From assembly GCF_000321225.1 (NCBI RefSeq), contig NW_004451652.1, positions 248,001 to 312,000 on the forward strand: DNA of 64,000 nt, in the 5' to 3' direction. The notes below the pieces were generated by a model. That model was given only the letters and a program-made list of their open reading frames with translations. It had not been told where the DNA came from and ran no database searches. Source of the DNA: Odobenus rosmarus divergens. Taxonomy: Eukaryota; Chordata; Mammalia; Carnivora; Odobenidae. Of the stretch, positions 44,433-55,776 are shown piece after piece. Numbering within the stretch: the stretch's first letter is position 1; each line of letters starts with the position of its first letter. A program made the position numbers and the translations under genes.

Positions 44433-45182
44433 AAGTAAGACTCAGTATGCTCTCTTTTGATAAATTTTGTTTCAGGGAAACATTTCTGTCATTGACCTTC
44501 ACGAAAAGCCTTTGAAGGAGGGTTCACATAGTCTTTTGAAAGTCTCTCTTCTATCAGAGTTGAGAGTAGAGAAGAGTACATGGGCAGATACAGTGGGAAC
44601 TCCCTTTCTGGCTATTTGCAGCCCTGCATTAATGAAACAGGCGATCAAAAGGGGTCTTTTGCATTTTACAGCTTATATGTCAACATGTAACACAACTATT
44701 ATGGTAAAAGTGAAACTAAAATAGACTTTAAGCCATTTCAATTTTAAATCTATAAATTAATGGACTATAGGTATAGGAAATTTTTTAACACAAACATATA
44801 CATATACACACAGACATCCATTTAGTGAAAAAATAATCAGAATCCAGTATTTTCTTTCATTAACTGTACCACATGGATTAAGTTTCCATAGAGAATTGAA
44901 TTGAAAATATTCAGGTATTTCTCCTCTTATATTGGTAAGGTACAAGAAATTCAGAAGAGAGATCTGAAGAACTAAAAGTACTAAATCAATAAATCCTGGT
45001 TATTACACTTTCTAAAGTTACTATTAAGCCAGTTGTAACAGTGGTTAAGAGGAGGTCCATAAACATGCAAATAGTACTGTTATTTTTGGAAAAAAATTAT
45101 AAACATTTTGTTACAGCTTTGAAAAGGATAAGGTATATTTGAAGTTGCAAAACATTTTTTGTAGAATTTAGGCAAAGCTTAC
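44433..45182. other. Proximal intron 2, nothing recognised
   Basis: No repeat or exon recognised; plus-strand frame 44467-44724 is judged chance. Confidence 0.45.
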
Positions 45183-45238
45183 CCATTTCTCTGATAATTT
45201 TCTTGCATCTCTTCATCTCTTTCAGAATTTGCCATCAT
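45183..45238 (-). CDS. ABCB5: ABCB5 exon 2 (start codon)
   Basis: Encodes MMANSERDEEMQENYQRN plus two bases of G18, matching the start of mammalian ABCB5 (MENSER-EEMQENYQRN as I recall). Two ATGs are adjacent: 45236-45238 and 45233-45235. The second has A at -3 and G at +4, and starting there gives numbering identical to human (M446 at the beta start), so I prefer it. An in-frame TGA lies 12 bases upstream of the first ATG. The exon likely extends as 5' UTR to 45256, after an acceptor aatatttcag. Donor AATGG|GTAAGC at 45177-45182. Confidence 0.92.
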
Positions 45239-45606
45239 ATTTACAATTCAATTCTTCTGAAATATTAAGAAAGATATCATGACTGTGTAAAATGTCATCA
45301 TTTAGTTGATAGAAAGCATTCTTTACATCCTAAGAGCTTCTGAAAAAGTACGCCACTGAGTTTCATCTTGTCTTCGTACTCTGCACCCCAAATGAAGTTT
45401 CTGGTTAGGAAGCTCATTTTTTTTCAGATGTTATCATTGAATTTGTAATTTTGTTGCTTCATTCTGGGCTTAGTTTTGGAGCTAATAAAAATTCTAGAAA
45501 TGAAATAAAAGGAAAGCCAGATTCTATGGACAATGCATGTTTTTTCAGGACACCAGATTTTATTCCTATTCTGCCACTGATTTGATTGTAACTGATGAAA
45601 CTTTTA

Positions 45607-45818
45607 TTTTTTTTATTTTTTATTTTTTTAAAGATTTTATTTATTTATTTGACAGAGAGAGAGATAGCGAGAGAGGGAACACAAGCAGGGGGAGTGGGAG
45701 AGGGAGAAGCAGGCTTCCCGCCGAGCAGGGAGCCCGATGTGGGGCTCGATCCCAGGACGCTGGGATCATGACCTGAGCCGAAGGCAGTAGCTTAACCAAC
45801 TGAGCCACCCAGGCGCCC
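45607..45818 (-). mobile_element. can-SINE, young, exact 16-bp duplication
   Basis: Reverse can-SINE just upstream of exon 2 in ABCB5 sense. Duplication 'actgatgaaactttta' is exact at 45591-45606 and 45819-45834. Close to the family consensus, so probably recent. Confidence 0.95.
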
Positions 45819-45834
45819 ACTGATGAAACTTTTA

Positions 45835-46579
45835 AACTTCTCATGCTTAGTTTTCTCTATAAAAAGTTGATGCAATAGTTTCTGCTAGTCAGCAGTTTGA
45901 GCGAGTAGGGCTTTCTAATTTACCAAGTATAAGCAAGTTAGAGCTTCTATCATGTATAAATAGCTGTCAAAAAATTAGAATATTTTGAAAACCCATTGAT
46001 CATTAAAATTATATTAAGAATAATTTATTCTTCCTTTGGATGACACTTCAGAATTCTAGCCTGTCTTAAGATTGCAATTAGGTACATAAATTTTCATTTC
46101 ATTGCAAATGTAAAGATATTTTTGACTTAATCTCATTTGTTAGGCAATATAACATATTACTGATATTGAGCTGATTATAAGTAATATGGATTTAAACTCT
46201 AGTGTGTAATTACTGATTAATGAAATACTACCCAAGTATCCAAAAAAAAAAAAAAAACCAAACAGTACACTTTTAAATAGTAAGCTTCTCCATGAAGGAA
46301 TGAATCTCAATGGGTCAGTTTTTAGTGGCTGAGAAATAAAGCATGATATGAATACATTGGCATATTATTTCTTTTTCAGAAATCAGTGGTCATAACTTTA
46401 TATATATAAGAAATCTTTACAATTGCTATACTGACTTTACATTATCTCCAGTTATTTGGCATATGTGTAAGGAAAGTAATAAAATAGACTCTACTGATCA
46501 TTTGCGTTTTATAGAAATTAACAACTATGGAATAAAACTCACAAATTCATAAAAAGAAATCAAAACAATTATGGCTTAC
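45835..46579. other. Putative intron 1, nothing recognised
   Basis: AT-rich; no SINE or L1 recognised. Confidence 0.4.
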
Positions 46580-46694
46580 CTCAGTCAGTGCATGGTATGT
46601 TCATCTACACCAAAATCATGTGTGGTTTCTCTCCTCAACAAATAACTAACTGTACTTTCACGCTGTGCTTTACCAAGCTTATTTTCTGACCATG
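46580..46694 (-). other. ABCB5: Candidate non-coding exon 1 (or 1b) of ABCB5
   Basis: On the minus strand there is a strong donor CTGAG|GTAAGCC (46573-46579) preceded 115 bases earlier by an acceptor-like 'tctgatattacag'. The position, 1.3 kb upstream of the start-codon exon, suits the 5' UTR exon I recall for full-length ABCB5. If it is the first exon, the acceptor would be irrelevant and the transcription start would lie further right. There is no CpG island, and no confident TATA box. Inference from splice motifs only. Confidence 0.3.
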
Positions 46695-46699
46695 CTGTA

Positions 46700-47084
46700 A
46701 TATCAGATTACAACAATGGTGAATTTCCAGGTAAAGCACACTATGTTCTTCATGCAGTACTGCACATGGGAAACCAAAGTTAGCTTTAAAAAAATTCACT
46801 GATCCAAAGAAACACTTTTTAAAGACCTGGTAGTGTCTCTGATTTTCTTTTGGGCTTTTCTCATATCTAAATCATGTTCACTGACACATTCTGTCTTATA
46901 TTACAACTCTTAGTTACCCTATTTGATTGTATTTCTTTATCTATTCCTTCATAAATTCACTGAAAAAGGTACTGAGCTTGCATTAGATATCAGCTGTTTG
47001 TTTACAAAAATAGAAAGACATGGTCCCTTCTCCTGAGAAACTCACACAAATCCTTCCCCCTTACCCTTTTCCTCTATGCTATAG
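46700..47084. other. Upstream sequence, L2-like end
   Basis: About 46935-47045 is L2-like ('ccttcataaattcactgaaa', 'aagacatggtcccttctcct'). The rest is unassigned. Confidence 0.4.
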
Positions 47085-47157
47085 CCTTGCTATTCAGTGT
47101 GGCCCCAACACCAGCAGCATCAGCAACACCTGGGACTTTACTAGACATGCAGAATTA
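47085..47157 (+). mobile_element. MER5A-like hAT element, left half
   Basis: 'tgtggccccaacaccagcag', 'catcagcaacacctgggact', 'actagacatgcagaatta'. It breaks off at an L1 insertion and resumes at about 49480. Confidence 0.7.
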
Positions 47158-49465
47158 TTTTTTTTAATTGTAGCAGAATATACATAAAATAAAATTTAAC
47201 ACTTTAACTATGTTTAAATTACCATTCAGTGGCATTAAGTACATACATAATGTGCAAGCATCATCAATACAAAACTTTTTCATCATGCCAATTGAAACTC
47301 TGTACCCATTAAACAATAACTTCCCATTCCTTCCTCTCCCCAGTCCCTGGTGAATACCATTCTACTTTCTGTCTCTATGAAGTTGTCTATTCTAGATATT
47401 TCAGAGAAGTAGAATGGTAATATTTGTCCTTTGTGTCAGGCATATTTCACTCACCATGTTTTCAAGATTCATCCATGATATGGCATGTATCAAATTTCAT
47501 TCCTTTTTAAGGCTAATAGTATTTCATCAATTATATATACCACATTTTGTTTATCCATTCATCTGTTGATGGACATTTGGACTGTTTCCACCTATTGGTG
47601 ACTGTGAATAGTGCTACTCTGAACATTGGTATATAAGTATCAGAGTCCTTCTCTAATTCTTTTGGAATTGAAGTGGAAATTGTGGATCATATAGCAATTC
47701 TATGTTTACCTTTTCAAGGAACTGCCATATTGTTTGTCACAGTGGCTATACCATTTTACATTCCCACCAGCAATGGACAAGAGTTCCAATTTCTCCATAT
47801 CCTCACCAATACTTTTATTTTCTGGTTTATTGATAACAGTAATCCTGATAGGTGTGAAGTGGCATCTCACATGGTTTTGATTTGTATTTCCCTAATGACT
47901 ACTGATATTGAGCAACTTCTAATATGTCATTGGCCATTTTTATGTCTTCTGTGCAGAAATGTCTATTTAAGTCAGCTGCCCATTAAAATTTTTTTTCTTT
48001 TGTAGTTAAACTGTAGTTCTTTATGTATTCTGGATATTAAACCACTAACAGATATAGGATGTTCAAATACTCTCTCTCATCCTGTGGGTTGTCTTTTTAG
48101 CCTTGTGATTGTATCCTTTGATGCACAAAGTTTTTATTTTGATTAAATCAAGTTTATCTATTTTTTCTTTTGTGGCCTGAGCTTTTGATGTCATAGTCAA
48201 GAAATTATTGTCAAATCCAATGTCATAAAGCTTTCCCCCCGTTTTCTTCTAAAAGTTTGATAGTTTTAGCACTTACATTTCCATTTTCCATATGGTGTAA
48301 AATGAAGGGTCTAACTTCATTCTTTCATATGTAGATATCCAGTTTTGCCAGGACCAGTTTCATTTTGTTGAAAACACTATCTATTTGTTCATTTTGTCAG
48401 TTTCACTTGTTGAAAATGCTATCTTTTCCATATTGAATTATCTTGACATCCTTGTTGAATATCATTTTATCATATATGTGAGAGTCTATTTCTGGGCTCT
48501 ATATTCTATTCCATTGGCCTGTATGTCTTCACGCTAGTACTACATTGGTTTGATTACTACAGCTTGGTAATATGTTTTGAAATCAGGAAGTGTGAGTCTT
48601 CCAAATTTGTTCTTCTTTTTCAAGATTGTTTCTGCTGTTTTCAAGATTGTCTTTGCTATTTGCTATTTTGCTATTGTTTTGCTATTTGCTATCTTTTCAA
48701 GATTGTTTTGTTATTTGCTATTAAAACTGCATAGGAATTTTAGGATGGGTTTTCCTATTTATGCAAAAAACATTATTGGGATTTTGATAAGGATTGTATT
48801 GAATCTGTAGATCACTTTCAGTAATACTGTCATCTTAAAAATATTAAGTCTGACGGTCTATGAACATAGGATGCCTTTCCATTTATTTGTGTCTTCTTTC
48901 ATTTCTTTCAGCAATGTTTTGTAGTTTTCAGTGTATGCATCTTTCACCTCCTTGACTAAGTTTATTCCTAAGTATTTTATTCCTCATGATGCTATTGTAA
49001 TGGGATGGTTTTCTTAATTTTCTTTCCTGATCATTGTTAGTGTGTACAAAAGTAATTAATTTCTTTTAGATTCCATATATAAGTGAGATCCTATGATACT
49101 TGTCTTTCTCTGTCTGACTTATTTCACCTAGCATAGTGCCCTCAAGATTCATCACAAATGGCAGGATTTCCTTTTTTATGGGAGTAATATTTCAGTGTGT
49201 GTGTGTGTGTGTGTGTGTGTTTGTGTACACACCACATTTTCTTTATTCATTCATCTGTTGATGGACCCTTAGAAGTTGTTTCCATGTCTCTGCTATTATA
49301 AATAATGCTGTAATGAACATGAGGGTGCAGATATGTCTTCAAGATAGTGGTTTGATTTCTTTCAGATATATACCCAGAAATGTAATTGCTGGATCATATG
49401 GTAGTTCTATATTTACTATTTTGAGAAACCTCCATATTGTTTTCCACAGTGGCTGTACTGAATCA
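47158..49465 (-). mobile_element. Old L1 sequence (possibly two L1 pieces)
   Basis: Antisense L1: 3' UTR from 'ttttaattgtagcagaatat' (47162), ORF2-derived sequence to about 49010, then a second L1 3' segment from about 49060 ('ccatatataagtgagatcct') to 49465. A GT microsatellite (49195-49220) lies in the second piece. A triplicated 'tttcaagattgt' unit occurs at 48610-48700. No intact frame. Confidence 0.75.
49195..49220. repeat. (GT)13 microsatellite
   Basis: Uninterrupted GT run in the L1 3' region. Confidence 0.95.
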
Positions 49466-49479
49466 TGCTTTTTTAAAAT

Positions 49480-49605
49480 CCATTCCAGAAATGCAGAATT
49501 TTGGGTCCCGCCCTAAAACTACTGAATAAAATCTGCATTTTAACAAGATTCTCCAGGTGGTTTGTATGCGCATCAGATTTTGAGAAGTACAATTCTACAG
49601 CATTT
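49480..49605 (+). mobile_element. MER5A-like hAT element, right half
   Basis: 'aaatgcagaattttgggtcc', 'taaaatctgcattttaacaa', 'ctccaggtggtttgtatgcg', 'gattttgagaagtacaattc'. It continues the element broken at 47157; 'gacatgcagaatt' / 'gaaatgcagaatt' at the breakpoints look like the insertion duplication. Confidence 0.75.
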
Positions 49606-50374
49606 GATACAAAGTCTTGGCAATAGAAGGCATTAATTCTCTAGAGGAAGTTTTATTTTTTGCTAAAACTAAGGATATAAAAATAAAGTTCAAAATACAG
49701 TGTAATGGCAACATATTGTTCTTATTTACTGTCCATAGCATGGTTTTATAGTGTGAACAAAGGACCTCTGATATTGGAATCTCATGGAGTGCATTTAAAA
49801 AAATAAGAAAGTGTTAAGTTTTAGTCATAGAATTTAAACAGGGCAATATCATAAAGAGTAATATGGTGATTAAACTGTCTAGTCAGGGAAAACCTCTTAT
49901 AGAAGGTAACATTTAAGGTGAATTACAAGAAGGGGGTTGCCATACAGAGATCAAGAAGATTATCCCAGGCAGAGGGAGTACGATTAAATGGTAGAAAGAA
50001 AAAGTGCATTGAGGCAAAGGGACACAAGATGAAAAAAAGTCACAGGACAGTGAGGAAGTCATCATTATATGTAAAGATATAGGTTGGCCATGATGGCTGC
50101 CCTTTTGTTTTTCCATATCATACAATGTTTCAAAAGGAAGATAAGATTAGTTTGAAACATGTCAAGTGTGTGATACTGGTGAGATAATCAGGTAGTAATA
50201 TCTAAAAATTAGTAGGTAATGTGGGAAAAGAACTCAGAACATCTTCTTTAGCCAAAGCAGAACCTGTCAGTCAGCCAATCCTTAGTGATTAATAACTATG
50301 TAGAGGTTATCATAGCAAGTACTACAGAGGATACAAAGAAATATAAAATTAGAAGGAATTATTTTGTTTACAAC
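49606..50374. other. Upstream sequence, old repeat-like
   Basis: About 49840-50030 ('agggaaaacctcttatagaa', 'ttatcccaggcagagggagt') resembles the uncertain old repeat at 28430-29740. Otherwise unassigned. Confidence 0.4.
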
Positions 50375-50385
50375 GGCTCCTGCTT

Positions 50386-50490
50386 TTTTTTTTTTTTTTA
50401 AGTAGACTCCATGCCCAGTTTGGGGCTTGAATTCACCACCTGAGATCAAAAGTCAGATACTCCACTGATTGAGCCAGCCAGGCACTCCAG
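50386..50490 (-). mobile_element. Short old SINE
   Basis: 'aagtagactccatgcccagt', 'cctgagatcaaaagtcagat', 'gagccagccaggcactcc'; flanks 'ggctcctgctt' / 'ggctcttgctt'. Confidence 0.85.
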
Positions 50491-50973
50491 GGCTCTTGCT
50501 TTAAAAAAAAAAAAAATCTGATTTCATATGGCAAAATGGAAAGTCATATGACAAAATATCACTGTGGGAAGAAATTTTCTGAGTGGCACTTAATTAAGCC
50601 TGCTGGGTAAGAATAACTTGATGTATAGCTAAAAGACTGGTTGGATGGAAAGCACAGGAGTTTTGATTAGATAAAAGATAAGAATTTTACAGAAGCTCCA
50701 AAAGGAACAAACTAGTAGTGGAAAGATTATTGTTGTGTATGGACAAATTTCACAAAATTTTTTGTTTCCATTTTCTCCATAAAGCTATTCTTTCTGAAAT
50801 GGAGGAGTGTTTTATACTCTTCACAAGCTCCAACTGTTTTTATATCCTGCAATATTTACACTTTGACTTACTTCAATTCCTCAAATGCTGTTCCCTTCTC
50901 CCATCCACATGTGGAGCTGGATTGTGGAATTAAGAATTACATATAAGAGCTCTAAAAATATATACACCTAAAG

Positions 50974-53304
50974 TGATGGTTAATTTTATGTATCAATTTG
51001 GCTAGGCAGTGGCATCCAGTTGTTTGATTAAATACCCATCTAACCTAGAAATAAATCTAACCAAAGAGGCAAAGAATCTATACTCAGAAAACTATAGAAT
51101 ACTCATGAAAGAAATTGAGGAAGACACAAAGAAATGGAAAAATATTCCATGCTCACAGATTGGAAGAACAAATATTGTGAAAATGTCTATGCTACCTAGA
51201 GCAATCTACACATTTAATGCAATCCCTATCAAAATACTATCAGCCTTTTTTTCAAAGAAATGGAATAACTAATCCTAAAATTTGTATGGAACCAGAAAAG
51301 ACCCTGGATAGCCAGAGGAATGTTAAAAAAGAAAACCAAACCTGGAGGCATCACAATTGCAGACTTCAAGCTCTATTACAAAGCTGTAATCCTCCAGACA
51401 GTATGGCACTGGCACAAAAACAGACACATGGATCAATGGAACAGAATAGAGAGCCCAGAAATGGACCCTCAACTCTATGGTCAACTAATCTTCGACAAAG
51501 CAGGAAAGAATGTCCAATGGAAAAAAGACAGTCTCTTCAACAAATGGTGTTGGGAAAATTGGACAGCCACATGCAGAAGAATGAAAGTGGACCATTTCCT
51601 TACACCACACACAAAAATAGACTCCAAATGGTTGAAAGACCTAAATGTGAGACAGGAGTCCACCAAAATCCTAAAGGAGAACACAGGCAGCAACCTCTTC
51701 AACCTCAGCCGCAGCAACTTCTTCCTAGACACATCGCCAAAGGCAAGGGAAGCAAGGGCAAAAATGAACTATTGGGACTTTATCAAGATAAAAAGTTTTT
51801 GCACAGCAAAGGAAACAATCAACAAAACCAAAAGACAACTGACAGAATGGGAGAAGATATTTGCAAATGACATATCAGATAAAGGGCTAGTATCCAAAAT
51901 CTATAAAGAACTTATCAAACTCAACACCCAAAGAACAAATAATCCAATCAAGAAATGGACAGAAGACATGAACAGACATTTCTGCAAAGAAGACATCCAA
52001 ATGGCCAACAGACACACATGAAAAAGTGCTCAACATCACTCAGCATCAGGGAAATCCAAATCAAAACCTCAATGAGATACCACCTTACACCAGTCAGAAT
52101 GGCTAAAATTAACAAGTCAGGAAACAACAGATGTTGGTGAGGATGCAGAGAAAGGGGAACCCTCCTACACTGTTGGTGGGAATGCAAGCTGGGGCAGCCA
52201 CTCTGGAAAATAGTATGGAGGTTCCTCAAAAAGTTGAAAATAAGAGTTACCCTACGACCCAGCAATTGCACTACTGGGTATTTACCCCAAAGATACACAT
52301 GTAGTGATCCAAAGGGGTACATGCAACCCAATGTTTATAGCAGCAATGTCCACAATAGCCAAACTATGGAAAGAGCCCAGATGTCCATCAACCGATGAAT
52401 GGATAAAGAAGATGTGGTATATATATACAATGGAGTATTATGCAGCCATCAAAAAACTGCAATCTTGCCATTTGCAATGACGTGGATGAAACTTGAGGGT
52501 ATTATGCTAAGCAAAATAAGTCAATCAGAGAAAGACAATTATCATATGATCTCACTGATATGAGGAATTTGAGAAACAAGACAGAGGATCATAGGGGAAG
52601 GGAGGGAAAAAATGAAACAAGATGAGACAAGAGGGGGAGACAAACCATAAGAGACTCCTAATTTCAGGAAACAAACTGAGGACTGCTGGAGTGGAGGGGG
52701 TTGGAGGGATGGCTGCGTGATGGACATTGGGGAGGGTATGTGCTATGGTGAGAGCTGTGAATTGTGTAAGACTGATGAATCACAGACCTGTACCCCTGAA
52801 ACAAATAATACATTATATGTTAATAAAAAAAATTTTAAAAAAAATTTCTCAAAAAAATACCCATCTAAAGGTTGTTGTGAAGGTAATTTTTTAGATGTAA
52901 TTTAACACTTAAATCAGTAGATTCTGAGTAAAGCAGATTACCCTTCATACTATAGGTAGGGCTCATCCAATCAGTTAAAGGCCTTAAGAGAAAAGGCTGA
53001 GGTCCCTCAAGGGGAAAGAATTCTGTCTCCAGAGAGCCTTCGGACACAAGACATCAACTTCTTGCAGGATTTCCATTCTTCTAGCCTGCCCTGAGGATTT
53101 CAGACTTGGCAGCTAACATACTCATGTAGGCCAATTCCTTAAAATCAATCTCTCTGCTCCTCAATCTCACTCTCTTTCCATACAAACACACACACACCCA
53201 CACACACACACACACCCGTACACAGATGCCTACATACATAGGGACCCAACAGGATATATATATCCTATTGGTTCGGTTTCTCTGTAGAACTCTAAATAAT
53301 ACAC
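50974..53304 (+). mobile_element. LTR-like old repeat split by an L1
   Basis: The left part starts 'tgatggttaattttatgtat' (50974-51043); the right part (52855-53304) has 'gtaaagcagattacccttca', 'ctcatccaatcagttaaagg', 'aggccaattccttaaaatca', CA microsatellites and 'ctattggttcggtttctctg', closing near 'aataatacac'. The TG...CA-type ends suggest an LTR or LTR-like element; family not assigned. The young L1 at 51044-52854 interrupts it. Confidence 0.55.
51044..52854 (+). mobile_element. 5'-truncated L1 with exact 14-bp duplication
   Basis: Carnivore L1 with ORF2 C-terminal sequence and 3' UTR. The frame at 51033-51272 ([20 protein letters not shown]) shifts, then 51320-52021 reads on ([20 protein letters not shown] to the stop at 52021); another frame 51217-51870 overlaps. 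Duplication 'aaatacccatctaa' is exact at 51030-51043 and 52855-52868. The reverse-transcriptase core is missing, so it is inactive. Confidence 0.93.
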
Positions 53305-53780
53305 TTAGCAAGACAGAAAGTTATACGATGACTAGTACTAGAGTGACTACTCTAGCAACTGAAAAGAACATTATGACCTAAAATGGTTTCACTCCACAGA
53401 TAAGGAAAGCCCTGAGGTTAATCCTTAGAGGATGGTTAAGATTTCAATAAGTGAAGATGTGTGGAGGAGGAACAAGAACATAATTTTAGGAATGCAAAGG
53501 TGAATTTTATCACAATGGAGGAATGAAACCAGTCTGGTTAGAATAAATAGTTCATGCAGAAATGTAGAAACAGATAAGGTAGATAAGATTGTAGAAAGCA
53601 TTCAACCAATTTTTAAGGGCAAATATTGCAGTTTTCTGACAATGAGAGGGACAAGGCCACTGGTATTTGGTATTATTAACCTGATGTCATGGGTAGACTG
53701 GAAGGACTTGGGGAAAAACAAGATTCAAGTACACCCATTATGGTCCAGTGTCATAGAAGTAGAAAAGTCTTATTTCAGAG
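53305..53780. other. Upstream sequence, old repeat-like
   Basis: Phrases such as 'ttctgacaatgagagggaca' and 'gatgtcatgggtagactgga' hint at the same uncertain old repeat as at 28430. No gene. Confidence 0.35.
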
Positions 53781-54194
53781 AATTTTTTTTTTTTTAATTT
53801 TAGGGAGACAAAGCATGTGAGTGGGGGGGAGGGGCAAAGGGAGAGGGAGTGAGAGAATCTTTTTTTTTAAAGACTTTATTTATTTATTTGACAGAGAAAG
53901 CTAGTGAGAGCAGGAACACAAGCAGGGGAAGTGGGAGAGGGAGAAGCAGGCCTCCCGCCGAGCAGGGAGCCTGATGTAGGGCTCTATTCCAGGACCCTGG
54001 GATCATAACCTGAGCCAAAGGTAGACGCTTAACGACTGAGCCACCCAGGCACCCCAGGAGTGAGAGAATCTTAAGCAGGCTCCATGCTCAGTGCGAAGCC
54101 CAATGTGGCGCTTCATCTCATGACACTGAGATCATGACCTGAGCCAAAACCGAGAGTCTTAAATGCTTAACCAACTAAGCCACCTAGGTACCCC
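53781..54194 (-). mobile_element. Older can-SINE, host of a nested SINE
   Basis: The left piece 53781-53860 (T-run, 'tagggagacaaagcatgtga', GA-rich) continues at 54057-54194 ('ttaagcaggctccatgctca' to 'agccacctaggtacccc'). A second SINE splits it. Confidence 0.9.
53861..54056 (-). mobile_element. Nested can-SINE with exact 15-bp duplication
   Basis: Complete reverse can-SINE inserted inside an older can-SINE in the same orientation. Duplication 'ggagtgagagaatct' is exact at 53846-53860 and 54057-54071 and consists of host SINE sequence. Confidence 0.95.
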
Positions 54195-54604
54195 TTGAGA
54201 AACATTTTTATGGGTTGATAGGATATAGATTCAGAGAACAAGCAAGAAGGAACAAAAAATAAAAGTTCAGTGACTAACTTCATTATCTGGAAATAAAAAA
54301 GTAAGATATGGAATTGGGGAAGTCAGGAGAGGCAGTTGGTTTTAGGGAAAACGTAATATTCAATTTAAAAATATGTTTGGATTGATATCAGAGTGTCCAA
54401 GTGAACATATCTGGCATACAGATAGAAATGTGGCACTGATAACTAGGAAAATTGCCAAGCTAGAGATATACTTATAATGGTCATCTGCAAAGAAGGAATA
54501 ATTAAAACCTGGAGAATAAATTTGCTTTAATAATCTGACAATGGTATATAAAAGCACAGGTGAAGTGGTATAGTATAGAGACCAAGAATTTTGCTTCTAT
54601 AGTG

Positions 54605-54775
54605 GTGTCATCCAATAGAACTTTCTGCAAAAATGGGAATATTCTCCTTACTGTCCAATATGGTAGCCACTAGGCATGTGTAGCTATTGAGCACTTGCGC
54701 TGTAGCTAGTGAGGGAATTGAATTTCTTTTTTATATAATTTAATTTAAATTTAAAGAGCCACATATGGCCAAAGC
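54605..54775. mobile_element. hAT-type non-autonomous DNA transposon-like copy
   Basis: 'gtccaatatggtagccacta', 'gctattgagcacttgcgctg', AT-rich core and 'gagccacatatggccaaagc'. Same family as 34425-34650. Confidence 0.6.
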
Positions 54776-54925
54776 ACAGTTCTAGAGTCAAACTGCCTAG
54801 ATTCAAATTCTGGATTCCCGACTCACACTACACCTGTAATTTTGGGCAAGCCATTTAATCCTTACTGAACAGCAAAAGTGTCTACAACTTAACAGTACCT
54901 GATTTCCTTATTTGAATTACATAAC
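54776..54925 (+). mobile_element. MIR SINE
   Basis: 'gagtcaaactgcctagattc', 'aaattctggattcccgactc', 'tttgggcaagccatttaatc' match the MIR core. Confidence 0.75.
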
Positions 54926-54989
54926 TACTTGCTTCATTTTGTCACTTTTGGGCAAACAAGCCGTATCAATTAACACAAGATGTGATTGT

Positions 54990-55078
54990 AACATCACTAT
55001 TAAAAAAAAAAAAACACATCAAAAACTAATGATGAAATGTATGGTGATTAACATAACAATAAAAATTTAAGAAAAAAG
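54990..55078 (+). mobile_element. Short L1 tail fragment
   Basis: 'acatcaaaaactaatgatga', 'atgtatggtgattaacataa' is a carnivore L1 3'-terminal sequence, also seen at 57940-58052. Only the last tens of bases are present. Confidence 0.6.
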
Positions 55079-55760
55079 CAAAATCAGAGTTAGACAGGGA
55101 TTCAAAATGATGAAATAGGAGCTTTCTACCATCTTCTTCCCAAAGCACAGGAATTTAGACGATTATTTACAGATAAGAATGTCTTTGTGGAAGTCCAGAA
55201 GTCCAGTAGAAAAGTTCCAGCAAAGTGTTAGAGCAAAAAATTATAAGATAGGATGGATTGAAGAAGTAAGAAAAACAGTTTCACTTTCCAAGCTGGGTGG
55301 GAAGCTGCTAAAGATACTTATTCCTTTCTCACCCCATCCACAATATTGAGGCATGCTATTTGACTGCAGGGCAGGGAGTGGGTTGGAGAAGAGCAGTCAG
55401 GGTTTGGAATGGAACATATAAAAGGAATGCAGAACCTATTAACTGCATGGCAGGAAGCCAGCTCACAAGCTGCTGGGGACATCTTGCCTACAGATCCTCC
55501 CCCCAAGTTGGCCCATGGACATCCCAACATTCTGCATGTCTCACTTACCCTGCCCCTAACCAATGGGAGTTGTGGAAGCAAGCCTTTGTAAATAGCTAGT
55601 GAGCATACACATGCATAAAAAGCTTGCCTGATTCTGTGGGACTGGGATATAACATACAAAATTGAGCAGCATTCTAGGGAAAGCAAGTAAGCTGTCAGCA
55701 CCTGGCTTGGCTTTGCAAGATCAAGAGAAGGTATACAATCTTAAGAATTTCCAAGGGAAC
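55079..55760. other. Upstream sequence, possibly old L1 5' part
   Basis: Slightly less AT-rich. Frames of 127 codons (55318-55701, minus) and 79 codons (plus) overlap, neither with a recognised domain. Its position before the old L1 at 56440 makes an L1 5' region possible but unproven. Confidence 0.35.
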
Positions 55761-55776
55761 AAGAAGTGGGGAGCAG

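Noticed and set aside
9230..45256. ABCB5 as a processed or decayed pseudogene
   Set aside because: Introns are present, all junctions are in frame, splice sites are good and motif residues are kept.
51217..52021. 217- and 233-codon overlapping plus-strand frames
   Set aside because: C-terminal L1 ORF2 in a truncated element; the two frames are alternative readings of the same repeat.
55318..55701. 127-codon Cys-rich minus-strand frame, as a possible secreted peptide
   Set aside because: It overlaps plus-strand frames of similar quality, has no signal peptide and no paralogue I recognise, and lies beside L1 sequence.
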